64,000 nucleotides of DNA from Medicago truncatula (lineage: Eukaryota; Streptophyta; Magnoliopsida; Fabales; Fabaceae). The stretch is from contig NC_053043.1 of NCBI RefSeq assembly GCF_003473485.1, positions 16,583,001 to 16,647,000 on the forward strand. The letters are read 5' to 3'. Below, piece by piece: positions 23,512 to 35,584 of this stretch; positions within the stretch are counted from its first letter, which is position 1, and every line of letters starts with the position of its first letter. A program made the translations under genes and the position numbers. Below the pieces are notes generated by a model, which worked only from the letters and a program-made list of their open reading frames with translations, did not search any database and was not told where the DNA came from.

Positions 23512-25650
23512 GTGAGAAAACTTGTTTTTTAGCTTGGAAGTTTATTGTTTGTTGACATTACACTAGCAGAAATCGTTCTTGTTGACGGGCAACATAGGAA
23601 GTGATAATGGATTTCAAATCAAAACTAATAGGGGATGAGGGGATTTTTCATGTTTCGTATGGATCTACCGATCTTCTAACTTGTATCTTTATACTTAGTT
23701 TACAACCTGCCTTTTGAAAGGTTATGTATATGTATTAAACTAAAGGGGAGTGACAAGATTGAAAGTCATGAAAAACTTGCCTTTTTAACTAGCTGATGAT
23801 TATGCTGGCTTTTGAAAGGTTATGTATATGTTATACTAAAGCCTAAAGGGGAGTGACGGGATTGAAATTCATGAAAACATGATGATGATTTTAAAATGTG
23901 TAGTAGGCTTCATTCTTTCATCTTGCTTAGCTTATGTCCCTCTGTATTTAGTAAAATAATGGTAAAAAGAGAAACTACCCAGTTCCTCTAAAGTGAGCAA
24001 TTTACTTTGGAGGATAAAGTGAGTTTTTTCAACTATATATGTCTAGTTGATATTGTATGTACACAACACATGTATTACAAATCTTAAATATTAACCGCTA
24101 ACTTTCTCATCAACAGTAAATATATTATTACATGCTTTAAAGTTTAAAGTTACAGTTCACTCTAGAGGAGTCAAATTTACATTGGGGCAAGGTTCCTTTG
24201 TCCAAAAAACACCTTGAGCGCTTATTTGAGACACAGTGCTCATCTGTCATGGTTTTAGATACTTTCTGAATTTAAAGCATGATCAGATACACACGATGTA
24301 TAAAATTTAAATTCCTAAAAACAAATATCAAAGATAAAATCCCTAAATTAGGAAAGATTTAAATTTTAGTTTTTTGACACAAGTAAAGATTTCAAAATAC
24401 TAAATTATCAACAAATTCTCGGGTCAAAAACAACCCAAGCAATCTAATCTATTATGTATCGTTGTGTCTCCTTTCTTTGCAATTTAATTTGTACCACTCA
24501 AATTTGTGAATGGTAATTTTATGTACTGACTGGCTCACATTCGCTAAATCTTATCTTATGACAGGAAAGTCCTATACAAAATTGTATACAGTTATCTTCC
24601 TATTTCCACAATACTGGTGTAAAATGTGGATGTTAGTGGTACTACTAATTGTACTATAGGACTACAGAAGCATGTGTCATCAATCTTAATATGTGTGTCT
24701 TTGGTTATTACAAGTTTTGCTGTAAATTCCCAAATGTTAGCAGTAAATCCTGTTTTGATTTTTTCTTTTTTTAATTTCAAAACCAAAGAACAGTGGTGTC
24801 GGTTGTTCGACATTTTTGCCTAGCTACTGTGAAATGATTCTAAGTTTGATACCATATTATAGTGTGCTATCTTATCGGGGAATATAAAATAGATAAGGCA
24901 GTACTAGAAGAAACTGTAAGAAGTGTTAACAACTGCATCTTGTGTGCGGATGTTCTTTTTCACTTTTTTTGAAAAGACCAAGTATATTAATAAACGCAAA
25001 TCCAACCGCTGCAGAATGTTCTCTTAATTTCTTGTGTCTAACTTAACATGTTTACGAGATGGTATTATCAGTATTTCTGTCTTCTAGTTTATTTCACATT
25101 TTTGTCATGCATAATATTTTGTTTGTGAAACTGGTGCATCTCAAAATGAGATATCTAAATTGTTTGGTGATCATATGATTTTTCTGACAAGAATGTTGAA
25201 TTATAGATCGAGTATGATTGTACATATTTGCATGTCTATCTTAGAATACCATGCTAAGTACTAATTATGTAAGATTTTCATGGTTCAGCCTAAGCTCGAT
25301 GAGAAGTCCAAAAAATGCGAGGAAACAAAAAACTAAGCTGTTTGGAGTTTGAGAAGGGCGATGGAAGCAAATGGAAGTTCGTGCAGATGCAGCACTGGTG
25401 ATAGTTCTGGAATTAACCTTCTCACACTACTTGGTCTCAACTTTGATCTGTTTAATCAGTAGATGTTGAATATTTGCAATGTTGTTATTATGTAGAATCC
25501 TTGTAGGGTGAAATGTATGTATTTATCAAACTAATAATGCTTAAACTTATCGAGCAGCCCTCAGAACTAGCAGGCACATGCTCAGTTTAGTGCATATATT
25601 ATATTGTAAATATATCTATTACTAATAAACATTTCATTTGGTTACTTACT
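23512..25650 (+). other. Probable 3' UTR intron and terminal exon of the 175-aa gene
   Basis: A donor (TGTG/GTGAGA at 23511/23512) follows the stop closely. An acceptor (GGTTCAG at 25282-25288) leads into a non-coding segment ending near an AATAAA at 25624-25629. The intron carries a direct repeat of about 65 bases (GAAAGGTTATGTATATGT at about 23715 and 23813). Splicing is inferred from the sites only. Confidence 0.45.
23985..24180. repeat. Possible short MITE in the 3' UTR intron
   Basis: TTCCTCTAAAGTGAGCAATTTAC and, about 150 bases later, AGTTCACTCTAGAGGAGTCA form inverted ends. No target duplication could be fixed. Confidence 0.35.
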
Positions 25651-25654
25651 CACT

Positions 25655-26120
25655 TGATTTTTAGCATTGGGTTGAATTCTATTATTTTTTAGATAGAGTG
25701 AATGTGTGTTAAGGAGTTAGTTTCCCATATAAACATAAAACGAACTGATATAGAGGCCTTGTCAAAGGCCATAATGCTATGTGTATGGCAATGCTTCTTT
25801 TACATTGTTTGTTATATGCTAGAAACATAGGAATGGAAGAAGAATGAGATAAAAAGTGAGTGAAGATACTCGTCTCTGGTTTGGTACATTGGAGAGAGAT
25901 AGAGTTGATACAATAAATGACAGATTTGGATTTTTCGTGTATTCATGCAGCTATTATTGATTTAGACTGTCAAATTAAGATCCTACTATTTATATTGACA
26001 TTGTATTTTGGATTTGCTTTAGATTGAATGTAAACTGTATTTGTGCTATCTCAGCGGCAAGAGCTTAGTCTTGATTTGTTAAAGTTTTGAGGGAGTATAT
26101 ATAGGACAATGCATTTTACC
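25655..26120. other. Intergenic, no gene seen
   Basis: AT-rich, no supported coding region or repeat structure. Confidence 0.5.
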
Positions 26121-26124
26121 AAGA

Positions 26125-26700
26125 TGGTTCATATATAAAAGCATAGGGTCACCTTTAAGTGCAAATAAACCATTTTTACGCAGTATTTTATATGTATGCT
26201 ATGGAGTATTGCTTGCATAATAAGAACTTTATCATTAATACCTATAGAAATGAAACGTGTTTGACAAGTGGACACAACCTCAGACATAAGAAGATCAAGC
26301 ATGTTCACCTTAGTTTTAGTCAAGAACTTATAACAACACAAGGAAATGGATCTTAAATGAGTCACAGCATGCTTAGGCTTAGATACTTTAGAAATCAGGC
26401 TGATATCAGAAGTATTTACACTCAGGTTATCAAAATGGATTCCTCCATAAATTCTTAACAAAGTCAATCATATCTTTCACTCAATCATCTCTTTAACCCT
26501 AATCATCTCTTTTACCAAACAAAACCACATTAACTTCCTCTTCAGAGATGATCTCACTGAACTTATTTTCAATATGTTGCTCAAGAAGGGAAGATACAAT
26601 AGGACACCCACTCACCAACCTCACCTTCCTCCTTGAAAAGATCAGAGTAGAAACAATATACCATGGCTCTAAGATGATCATTATTATCAATCTGATTACC
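26125..26700 (-). pseudogene. LINE reverse transcriptase remnant
   Basis: Minus-strand frames read NQIDNNDHLRAMVYCFYSDL-like sequence (in a shifted frame), then FSEIISEEEVNVVLFGKRDD. Further on come ISLISKVSKPKHAVTHLRSI and SLCCYKFLTKTKVNMLDLLM, then TCQTRFISIGI. The second block matches the LIPK..P....FRPISLC...YK...K.L..RL core of plant LINE reverse transcriptases. Stops and frameshifts separate the pieces, and the catalytic YxDD region is absent. It is a short decayed fragment. Confidence 0.7.
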
Positions 26701-26709
26701 ATTAAAATT

Positions 26710-27170
26710 TGACTAGGATCAACCCTACATGAAGGCTAACGACCTTCTAGAGCTAGTAATGAAATTTCCATTGATTAGAGGGAAGGCTAAGAAGTTAAAG
26801 ATACAATTGAAGCAACAAATTGTGAGTTTTCTTGGTCCACATTATACTAATCTCATGGTCATAAAATTAGCTTAAAACTTATAAAAGGGTGCACCTTTAG
26901 CTCCATGACAGCAAAGATGTCATGATAAGCTACATCCAAATAATTTATCTAATTCAATGAATCAAAGGAATTTGAAGACTAAAACAATGGTTTGTGGCAA
27001 TGAATAGTTTATCTAATACAAATTCAAACTTAACCTATGTGTACTAGGATATATCTAGGCAAGGAAAAGTTTATCTAATATAAATTATTGATAACTAAAA
27101 TAAAAAAAAATATATATATCATATTCACTAGTCAACAATGAATAAAAAAAATCCAAAAACAAGTAAAAGG
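26710..27170. other. Intergenic, no gene seen
   Basis: AT-rich; includes the probable 3' flank of the minus-strand clathrin adaptor gene. A direct repeat of TTATCTAATA.AAATT occurs near 27010 and 27070. Confidence 0.45.
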
Positions 27171-27176
27171 AAAACT

Positions 27177-30100
27177 CTACATTAAATTGTAATTTCCTTG
27201 CTGCGGCATAGAATTATGAGGGTAACTAGCAACAGGTAAAGGATCACCAAATGGATTATGAGCACCCATCATCTGTTGAGGATATTGAGCATGAGGTTGT
27301 TGTTGGTGAGGTACCATTGCCATGTTATGATGTTGTTGATGTTGTTGTGGAAACATCATTTGTTGTTGCTGCTGTTGTTGGAATGTCATTTGTTGTTGTT
27401 GAGCCAATAATGCCATTTGAACATTGGTTGGAGGTGCTATGTTTTGTGACATTGCAAATGGATCATGTTGATTGTAATGATCAAATGGATTTTGTACTGT
27501 CATTTCTTCATGTCCATAACCTGCATTTTGAAGTTGAAGTTGTCTCCTTGCATGTTCGTCTTCGTATAAGCTATCTAGTAATAGTTTGTCAAAACCACCA
27601 GCCTGAATCCAAAAACAAAGGGTTTAAGAAAATATAAATGTTATTTTTCTTGATAAGTAATTGAAATTTGTGTAGCAAAGTGACAAACCATTGCGCGATC
27701 TGGCGCTTGACTCGTGTGGTTACTTGGTGTTGTAACCAAAGCAAGTTCCCAACCAGTAGTCCCACCAATGTTACTTAAAGCAAGATTGTTTGAATTATTA
27801 TTTCCTACATAAAATTTCAAAACCTTATAATTAGATCAAGTATCAAATAACAAGTATAGTTCAATTATTTGTAAATTGCAGTTGCAGTCGTTGCGATAGC
27901 AAATATTGCAGTTGTTGCAATATGTACTGAGGTCATTGGAATATGTATTTTGTTGCGGTTTTTCAAGTGATTTTCAAAACATTGAAATTGCAATGTGATT
28001 TGTTTGTCAACATCGCTACAACCACGATATAGTGGTTGCAACATGTGACGCAGTTTGCAATTTGAAACTATTTGCTGTCTATAAGAAACCATTATAAGAC
28101 TTACCACCCGGCGGTACGATTGCTAGAGCCAATGCATTGCTTTCTTCCAACTCTACAGCTTTGGGATTTATTTCATTCAAACCCTACATAGGGAACATAC
28201 ATATATTCCGTCAAACAAACATCACAATCGCGCACGCACTTTTAGTTAGATAGGATTATAACCGAAACATACCAGTAAATCATCGGTACCATCAGTTGAT
28301 ATCAGTGGAGGAAGCTCAACTTCCTTTTCCTCTTCCTCTGGTTGGGTTTCTTCCTCAGGTACTTGCTCTTCCTCGGTGACTTCCTCGTCTTGTTTCTCCT
28401 CTTCTTGAGGCTCTTCTGGTTCTTTTGGTTCTGATTCTTCTTCAGCCGATTCTTCATTTTGCTCATACTCCTGTGTCAAGTGACATTTATTTTAAGAAAC
28501 ACATTATACTAATACTCTATGTTCCGGTATGAAAGGTAACATAAAATGTATATTGGTCCATTGAAGTTCATATACAAACATGAGGAATAATGCAATATAA
28601 TGAACAAGTATTGAACATGAAAATTGATCATAACTTTTTTCTTACCAATCTATTGTTAACTGAGCCTGATTGGGGAGCTTCTTTAATATATTCTTCCATC
28701 GTAGCAAGAAAAGACGGAGGCGGCTGTTAATTGAATTAAAAAGCTTCATGAGTTTCTTCTGCTCATGAAGTATATACTAAGGTTCTGATTAAAAAAAAGT
28801 AGGGTAACAAGACAAAAATACTTATCGAAGTTTGATTTGAAAAGTGACGACAGGACTAAACAAAGTTGTTCACAAAACACCGTACACGATAAAAAGTTGT
28901 CCAGCACTAATTTTTTTGTAAATCAAATGGACCATAAGAAACAAAAGGAACCTGTCTAAGCGTTGGAAACTGGAAATTCCTAGCAAGGTCCAAGCCTTTG
29001 CAGTAATCATAAAATTCGGCAAGATTTTCAGCCTGCATAACATAGAGAGAAAAATGATAAGTTTGACAGAAGGATTATTCTTTCGAAAAATCTCATTGAG
29101 AAAAAAGATTCAATCCACAATGGACAACAATAAGAACGTGTTTAAAGAAAACATCATTACAAACCTGTTGGCCAGCTCTTTTATATATATTTAAGGCCTT
29201 CACTGCTTCATGTCTTGAAGTTTCAAAGAACTGCAATTTTCAGTAGTACAATTTAAAATTCAAGTAAATTAACTAATCAAATAGAAAATTAAAAGTGAAA
29301 TAAAATCTACCATGTCCACAAGATTGATGATTCCATCATTGAGTGCACAGTATATTTTGAAGCTCTCTTTCAATACCTAATAAGATTGCCATGAGCAACA
29401 AAAATAGTAACAAAACCAGACACATGATTAAGTAAAGAAAGATAAGACTTAAACTACTAGAGATGCATACCAATGCCAATGCATATTGTACTAGGTAATT
29501 GTTATAAGCACATCCTTCAGGCTGCAAAATGTCATAGAAAATTAAATGTTACCTTAAATGCAAGAAAATATAATAATTTCGATGACGAGAGATTATGTGA
29601 CACAATAAAGTGTTTTCATTTCGTTAACTCATACCTGACAACCAATAAGACGAAATAAGAGTTGTTGCAATGCCGGTAGCTGCTCCAATAGATCATCATT
29701 AGCCAAGGATCGAGTTCTGCTATGGGGCTGTCAAAGGAAAAAGTTAGCGGTATTCTAAACGTAAAAATAAGCTTTTCTTTTGAGAAATTTGGGGGTAATG
29801 CACAAACTTTAGGTTCAGTTGCCGACGATTTTACTAAACGCTCCGACTCAATGTCATATTTGAGGACTCTAAAACATTCAAGCCTTTCTTCTAAAAATAG
29901 TGCGTAGGTTCGAACCCATGCAGAACAATCCCAAGCTGCAAAAGGAAAATTAATCGGTTAAGAAATGAAACAGTTAACATTGACTAAGAAAAGGATCTAA
30001 AATGCTTAAATAGTTGCATAGAATAATCCAAAGAACTAATTTACCTAGAGGGCTTGAGTCATCTTTAAAATTGGATATTTGGAGAATATGTCCTTTTCGC

Positions 30101-31400
30101 GAGTAGTTCAAAAGCTCTTCTCTGAATGTAGGATCACCCTCTCTCAAAGTTCTATGAATCACTATCAATGTCTTTAAAGCAACCTGTTAATTTGATAATC
30201 AGTTGCAAATGAATATTATAGGGTGAAGAATAGTCCAATTCTAAGCAGATTGTGCATAAACTCTCCCTAAATCGTTTGAGGTGATATCGTTGTTAATGAA
30301 CATGTCGTATTCAATTAATTTTGCACGATTTACACTACAAGAGTAACTAACTCATAGCGTTCGTAGTCTCTTTAAAAAAAATCAAGCTATGAATATCATT
30401 TCGTAAGTTCTTACTATCCAACTTCGCGTCTTTGCAAGTCTTTTGGAAAGTTTATGAATGCAGTATGCCACGTCCGCGCGTGGTTGGTGTGCTGATGTCG
30501 CATAGAATACTTCTGCAACAATGAACAATTTAAGGTAAATTATACAAGTTGAAATAAACTTTGCAATGTAAATTCAAATCAATACCTTAAAACTTAACAT
30601 TATATGGTAAATGTTTTTATATTTTCTACAACATTATACATCTTTATAACATGGAAAATGCTACATTGATTAACCGAAGCTAGTTTAGATGAATATTGAT
30701 CTAAACTCCAAAATTTGTGGTAAAACAAATTTCATGAGATATAGAAGATGAAAATGCAATATAACATCATTTGCATTAGAAAATAAATTGAGAATGATTA
30801 TATGATGAGGTATATATATCAACTCACTTCTAACATGACGTTCCTTTGGAGGATATTCAACATGATTGGTAGCTTTCACAATGGCAATATCCAACTCCTT
30901 CAAAAACAAAAAGAAGAAAGAAAGAAAACAATTCAAGAAACTTTTGTGGAAATATAAGAAAAGAAATTTAAAAAACTTAAAAAGTTAGCTAGAGATTCAT
31001 ATATATAACACACATATATTTGCATAAATACTAGCATTATTTTAAATAGTAGTTATGGTGAAAGAATCACATCAAACAACCTCCCATTGCGGTTGTAATA
31101 ACAAAAAAAAACTATATGGTGTCATGATTCAGATCGTGGCCACAAACTCTATTTAAAACCATGGTAAAATGTGACTGAAACAACCAATTATTGAGGTCGT
31201 AGAAACATAAAAAAATTATGATGTCACGATTCAAAACACGTTAGCAGATCCTTATTGAAATCTTACGTATTGCATGCATATTATACATAAAAAATGGGAG
31301 ATGAAATTACCTTGTATTCACTATTGACTTTGGCAAGGCCAACCTTGGTGGAATCCTTGAGAGCACCATAGGCTTTTCTAAAGCTTGTAAATGTTCCCAT
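27177..31400 (-). CDS. PICALM3: ANTH-domain clathrin assembly protein (AP180/PICALM3 type), 592 aa
   Basis: Fifteen exons keep frame: 31400-31311, 30897-30828, 30512-30415, 30183-30045, 29935-29808, 29727-29635, 29521-29471, 29376-29311, 29230-29165, 29032-28952, 28723-28646, 28470-28273, 28183-28105, 27804-27689, 27602-27177. The product recruits clathrin to PtdIns(4,5)P2-bearing plasma membrane. The ANTH domain spans about residues 1-290. The lipid-binding signature K-x9-K-x-R-H is exact (K38, K48, R50, H51). A Glu-rich tract fills 321-386, then comes [16 protein letters not shown] motifs lie at 489-491 and 567-569 and a DPF at 498-500, around a Gln/His-rich tail. Domain order, length and terminal sequence fit Arabidopsis At5g35200. 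Intron 13 holds a MITE-like repeat. Confidence 0.95.
27863..28074. repeat. MITE-like repeat in clathrin adaptor intron 13
   Basis: ATTTGTAAATTGCAGTTGCA on the left and, reversed from the right, TTTCAAATTGCAAACTGCGT form inverted ends. GTTGCGATAGCAAATATTGC-like phrases fill the interior. Similar GGTTGCGAT phrases occur near 31130 and 36230. Confidence 0.45.
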
Positions 31401-31404
31401 AAAA

Positions 31405-32180
31405 AATGGTTTTCCTTTATGATTTTGAAGGAAAGAGAGAAAGAAGAAACAATTGTGCTTTGTTTTTTGTTCTATCTACGTAAAGGGTATTTTGGAACTT
31501 TTACATTTTGTTGAGCCTAACCAATTTATAAATTTTGACGAGAGAATCAGGTTACATCCTATGAAAGTTTCTGTAGGATCTAGTGGTTGATTTTTAAGAA
31601 TAGTAAAAACCGGATTCTGTTTTGTTGCTACTAAGGTTTACGAAAATGCCCATTTTTAAGATTTTACCTCGATAGAAGGCTAACTAACTTGAAAATATAT
31701 TGCTTGTAATATGGGATTTGTAGTGTAAGATTGAATTTGACAAAAAAAACTATTGAAATTCAAGATAAAAGTGAAATAATTTCCTTTTTTATTTCATCAT
31801 TCAATTGATTTGATTTTACAATTACATTGTCATAAAAAAAATTGGTAATCAAATTTTTTTGGTAACGAGATTCAAATATACATTTTCTTTTAAAAAAATA
31901 TATTTATTTATTCAAATTGATAAAGTATATCGCTAAAAATGAAAAAGATGAATTTTGAACAAACTCGTATGATCTAAGTTAATAGCATACAACAAAAAAA
32001 AAGTCTACAAATAATATAATAAAAGCAAGTGATTGAATGACTTATGTCTCAAGATCTGCAGCGTTGACATCAAAGTCATTAATTGAATTTGTAATTGATT
32101 GAAATTGATCTTTCAATAGAACTAATCGAGCACAACTCAAAAATGGAAAATCAAACAATGTCACATCAAGGCGACGAAAA
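31405..32180. other. Intergenic, promoter side of the clathrin adaptor gene
   Basis: The divergent flank of the minus-strand gene, AT-rich, with no supported gene. A CAAGATTCAAATATA-containing GGGCCGGCTC repeat end occurs slightly further on (32450). Confidence 0.4.
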
Positions 32181-32189
32181 TCACAAAAA

Positions 32190-32310
32190 AAACACAAAAG
32201 AAAAACTTATATATGCGAAAATGACCGTCCCTAACGAAATTTGAACTCATTATCTTAAGGTTACGAAGTTAATATCTCATTGAGCTAGCACAAGTGAAAA
32301 TCACTTGTTG
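32190..32310 (-). repeat. Decayed SINE-like segment
   Basis: On the minus strand TAGCTCAATGAGATATTAAC resembles an A box region and GAGTTCAAATTTCGTTAGGG a B box, about 35 bases apart. Both boxes carry mismatches. No tail or target duplication was found. Confidence 0.35.
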
Positions 32311-33234
32311 AGATTAATATAAGAGAAAAAAAAAATTTAGATGGGTGATTTTAGTCAAAAAAATTGTCCAAAACCACCCATTTCTAGTGAGTGTGGAAGA
32401 AAGAGACTTAGAGACAAGATGAATGTTCTCTCTAAAATAAACTAGGGCCGGCTCAAGATTCAAATATATTCGTCATGTTGTTTTAGGAGAACCCATGTGA
32501 CACTTTTTTGAGAGACAAATCTATTTAAGGAGACATAATATATTAAATATAAATACCTCTTAGACTATGTTTGGTATCATAGTAAGTTTGCCAAAATCAT
32601 AATGAACCACCGTAATTTTGCAAAAAAATTATACTATTCAACTTTTGCATAATTGACATAGTTCATTATGATTTTGTTTAACTCCCGGTGATACAAAAGA
32701 TGAACTTACTGGATATTCAAAATGAAATTTGCCACGTTGTGAGAGATGATCAATTCCCTTAAAATCGACTATCATTTGCATATGATAGAAAAACCCTTGT
32801 TGTATTATGAATACTATGGAAACAGGGTTGTTTGTAAATGAAAATTTGTGAAACTATAAGTTGAGAAGGTTGTGTTAAGATTAAGTTTTGCTCAGTAATG
32901 TCTTTCCTTTATCAATTATGTACTCCTCCAATTTCAATTATATTTTCACCTATCCTCCTCTCTACAATGTCTCACACTCTTTCAAAAAAAAATCTCAATG
33001 TCTCACACGAAATTTTTTATTTTATTCACTAAGTTTCAATGTCACGCTCAAAAAGCTAATAAAATAGCATTATGTTTCAGATATGTGTGTGGTTGTTTTG
33101 CAACTAGCATCTAGAAATGTTTTTATTCAAAAAAAAAATAATGTTTTTATTCAATGTCTTTTTGGTAAAAAGTGTATGTCTACTTCCTTAGTATCAGATC
33201 GTAGATTTCTTCACCAAATCTCTACTTCCTCAGC

Positions 33235-33475
33235 CTTTTCATACATTATTATCCAAGCCTGCAATGATTGATATCTATCAATCTCCAACTTGAGGAGGGA
33301 TATTACATCATGTCAGCTAAGAAAGGATTAGTTAAGAGTTAGTGATCTTGTGTTTGTTACACATGATAAGCTAACATAGAGAAACTTTTATATATATACA
33401 ACTTCTACTAACTAAATTCATTCATTAATGAGAAATATATTTTCATTCAATTCTCTCTATTCATTCATAGTAATT
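33235..33475 (+). mobile_element. 3' end of a copia retrotransposon (end of pol, purine tract, LTR)
   Basis: KPAMIDIYQSPT followed by a stop (to about 33285) is the typical C-terminus of plant copia polyproteins (SKLGMIDIY). It is followed at once by the purine tract TTGAGGAGGGA and an LTR-like stretch beginning TATTACATCATGTCAGC and ending near ATTCTCTCTATTCATTCA. The rest of the element is missing or unrecognisable. No second LTR was seen. Confidence 0.65.
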
Positions 33476-33479
33476 TACA

Positions 33480-33832
33480 TTTTAAAATTGGAAAGATACT
33501 ATCAGCTTCAATGCATTCCATCAATTAGACGATAAATTAAGTTTCTATTAGATATAAGGACAACACTCAAATTTCATACACTTATTGTCGTTGTGAATGT
33601 GTGAAAAACATTTGTTTATTTAGCACTTTGATCCTTGTGATTTGATGATTTCATTTTGCAACTGCTGGTTTCATTTCATGATAAGATAAACGTTTAAGGC
33701 AAAATTGAATGTCTTTGGTTTCTTGCAATTTGCACCCGAATCATGGCGTGTCATTTGGACAATTCTAACTTATAGTGTCTAAGTGGTTCATAAATTTGCA
33801 CAACTGAAAATCTGTACGGGGTTATATTTTAT
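33480..33832 (+). repeat. Diverged duplicate of the ATP-synthase gene 3' UTR region
   Basis: This stretch aligns with 38085-38396. Shared phrases are CAGCTTCAATG.ATTC, TAGACGATAAA, GGTCCTTGTGATTTGATGAT or its close variant, CTTGCAACTGCT, GGTTTCATTT, CATTTGGAC and GCACAACTGAAAAT.TGTAC. The copy lies upstream of the gene in the same orientation and starts just after the copia LTR end. No coding remnant was found with it. Confidence 0.7.
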
Positions 33833-34241
33833 CATACACACTTCATCTATTATATCACTGCTGCACACAAAAAAAACAAATGTTGGAAAAATTTGTTAAA
33901 TTTTGTACTCACTCGATGAAAGATTGCCATTGTAAAGGAAGAAATAAAAAAAAAAATATATCAGGGATGGCAAAATGGATTTGGTTGGTGGTTCTATTTA
34001 GCCCGTAATTATGGAATAAGAAAAGTGGAAAAAAAAAACCTCATGATTTACCGAACAACTGTCAACTCAGTAGAATAGGAGATGAAGTTAACGAGTTCCA
34101 AATTTGGTGTGGATGAACCATGATAGAATTTGATAGAACGATTTAGTCTAAGGTGCAAAAATAATGATATTTTTATCAGAGAAATTAAGACAAAAAGTTG
34201 AGTATTTTATTTTATTTTTTAAGAAAAAAGTTGAGTATTTA

Positions 34242-35075
34242 GGGTCTGTTTGGTTAACCCAAAAAAGAGCTTTTAGCTTTTAGCTTATAGCTTATAAGCT
34301 CGTTTGACAAAAAAAGCTCTGTTTGGTAACACTTTTTCACCATGAGCTTATAGCTTATTTCACGAGCTTATAAGCTATTTTTCAGAAGCTATTCCAAGTA
34401 GCGTTTGAGCTTATAGCTTATAGCTTCTCACTTTTTCTTCCAATTTTACCCTTATTATTTCATTTAAATTGTATTTTTATCCATTATAATTTTTATAATA
34501 AGCTACGTAATAAAGACTACTATCCCTTTATTCCAATTTTTGTATATATATCAGCTGGCCTTTTTTTTTTTTTTTTGAAAAAATATATACCTTCGTTTTT
34601 TATTTTACGAAACAAAATACTATTATTCTATTAGTGTTACTTTTTTTTTTTTTGAGGTAAGTGTTATTTTCTTTATTCTCTGTTATTAGTATTACTCTAT
34701 TAGTGCTACCTTTTTTTTTTGTTTTTGAGGTAAATGTTATTTTTTTTATAAAGTGGAAACACTTAAATGATCATAAATATAAGATAAAATTTTAGTGAAT
34801 AAAATTTAATTTAATTTATAATACATAGGATATATTAAATTAATAAATTTAAAGTATTTTTTTAAAGAAAAATTAGTTTACAAAATTACAAATACATAAA
34901 TTAATGATATAATTTTTATTATGAATTAAGAATACCCTTTATGTCATTTTACATTTATCAGCTAGTTGAACCGCTATTTTTACCAAACACTTCAGTTAGC
35001 TTATCAGCTAAAAGCTATCAGCTAGCTTATCAGCTATAAGCTATCAGCTATCCGCTATTTTTACCAAACAGAGCC
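34242..35075. mobile_element. hAT-like element rich in GCTTATAAGC
   Basis: The left end GGGTCTGTTTGGTTAACC and the right end, reversed GGCTCTGTTTGGTAAAAA, form terminal inverted repeats. Subterminal regions on both sides carry many copies of AGCTTATAGC/AGCTATAAGC. The interior is AT-rich and non-coding. The target duplication is not clear. Same family as 43253-44109. Confidence 0.65.
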
Positions 35076-35306
35076 TTATTTGTTGAGATTAAAAAATTAA
35101 TATTTAACCCAATAAAATAAAATAAAAAATAAAAAAAGAGGAGGTTGAATTATTATTCGGGTCGGGTGACATGAATGGGGCAATACACCAATTCACCCAA
35201 TTTCATTTTCAACCACAAGTGAAACAGCGTTCATTTCCGTATTCAGAGAAACAGCGTTCTGAATCTAAATTTCTAGGGTTTGCGGAATCAATCGAGCAAT
35301 TCAGCA

Positions 35307-35573
35307 ATGGCGATGAGGAGATTCTACAGCGAGATCAAGGGGAAGAAAGTTACCGAACTCCCCGAACACGTGAAACCAATGCTTTCATTCAATTACATCA
35401 AGAATTCCATCAAGAAAGGTTTGGATAATTACGGTGAAAAGTACATCGAAACTGATTCTCTCACACCTCTCTACCATGTTCTTTATGGTGGTATGGCTTT
35501 CTCTTACCTTGTTGCTCTTCCCAATGAGCGTCGTCATCTCGCTCATAAAGAGCACGCTGAATCTCATCACTGA
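35307..35573 (+). CDS. Small mitochondrial ATP-synthase-associated protein, 88 aa
   Basis: A single coding exon encodes MAMRRFYSEIKGKKVTELPE, then a stretch ending in LYHVLYGGMAFSYLVALPNE and a His-rich end (RRHLAHKEHAESHH). It resembles the plant complex V small subunit annotated as fiber protein Fb15/At4g30010-like, a roughly 10-kDa protein of the mitochondrial inner membrane. One short hydrophobic segment (about 57-70) could span or dip into the membrane. The first ATG (35307) is chosen because the frame upstream lacks ATG. A donor (CAG/GTGTGT at 35584/35585) 11 bases after the stop and an acceptor (TTGGCAG ending 38040) indicate a 2.5-kb 3' UTR intron. I am sure of the family resemblance, less so of the subunit name. 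Confidence 0.82.
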   Translation: MAMRRFYSEIKGKKVTELPEHVKPMLSFNYIKNSIKKGLDNYGEKYIETDSLTPLYHVLYGGMAFSYLVALPNERRHLAHKEHAESHH

Positions 35574-35584
35574 TTCAGATTCAG

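Noticed and set aside
26129..26467. 112-residue minus-strand frame as a gene
   Set aside because: Its sequence matches a decayed LINE reverse transcriptase and neighbouring frames continue the same domain with breaks.
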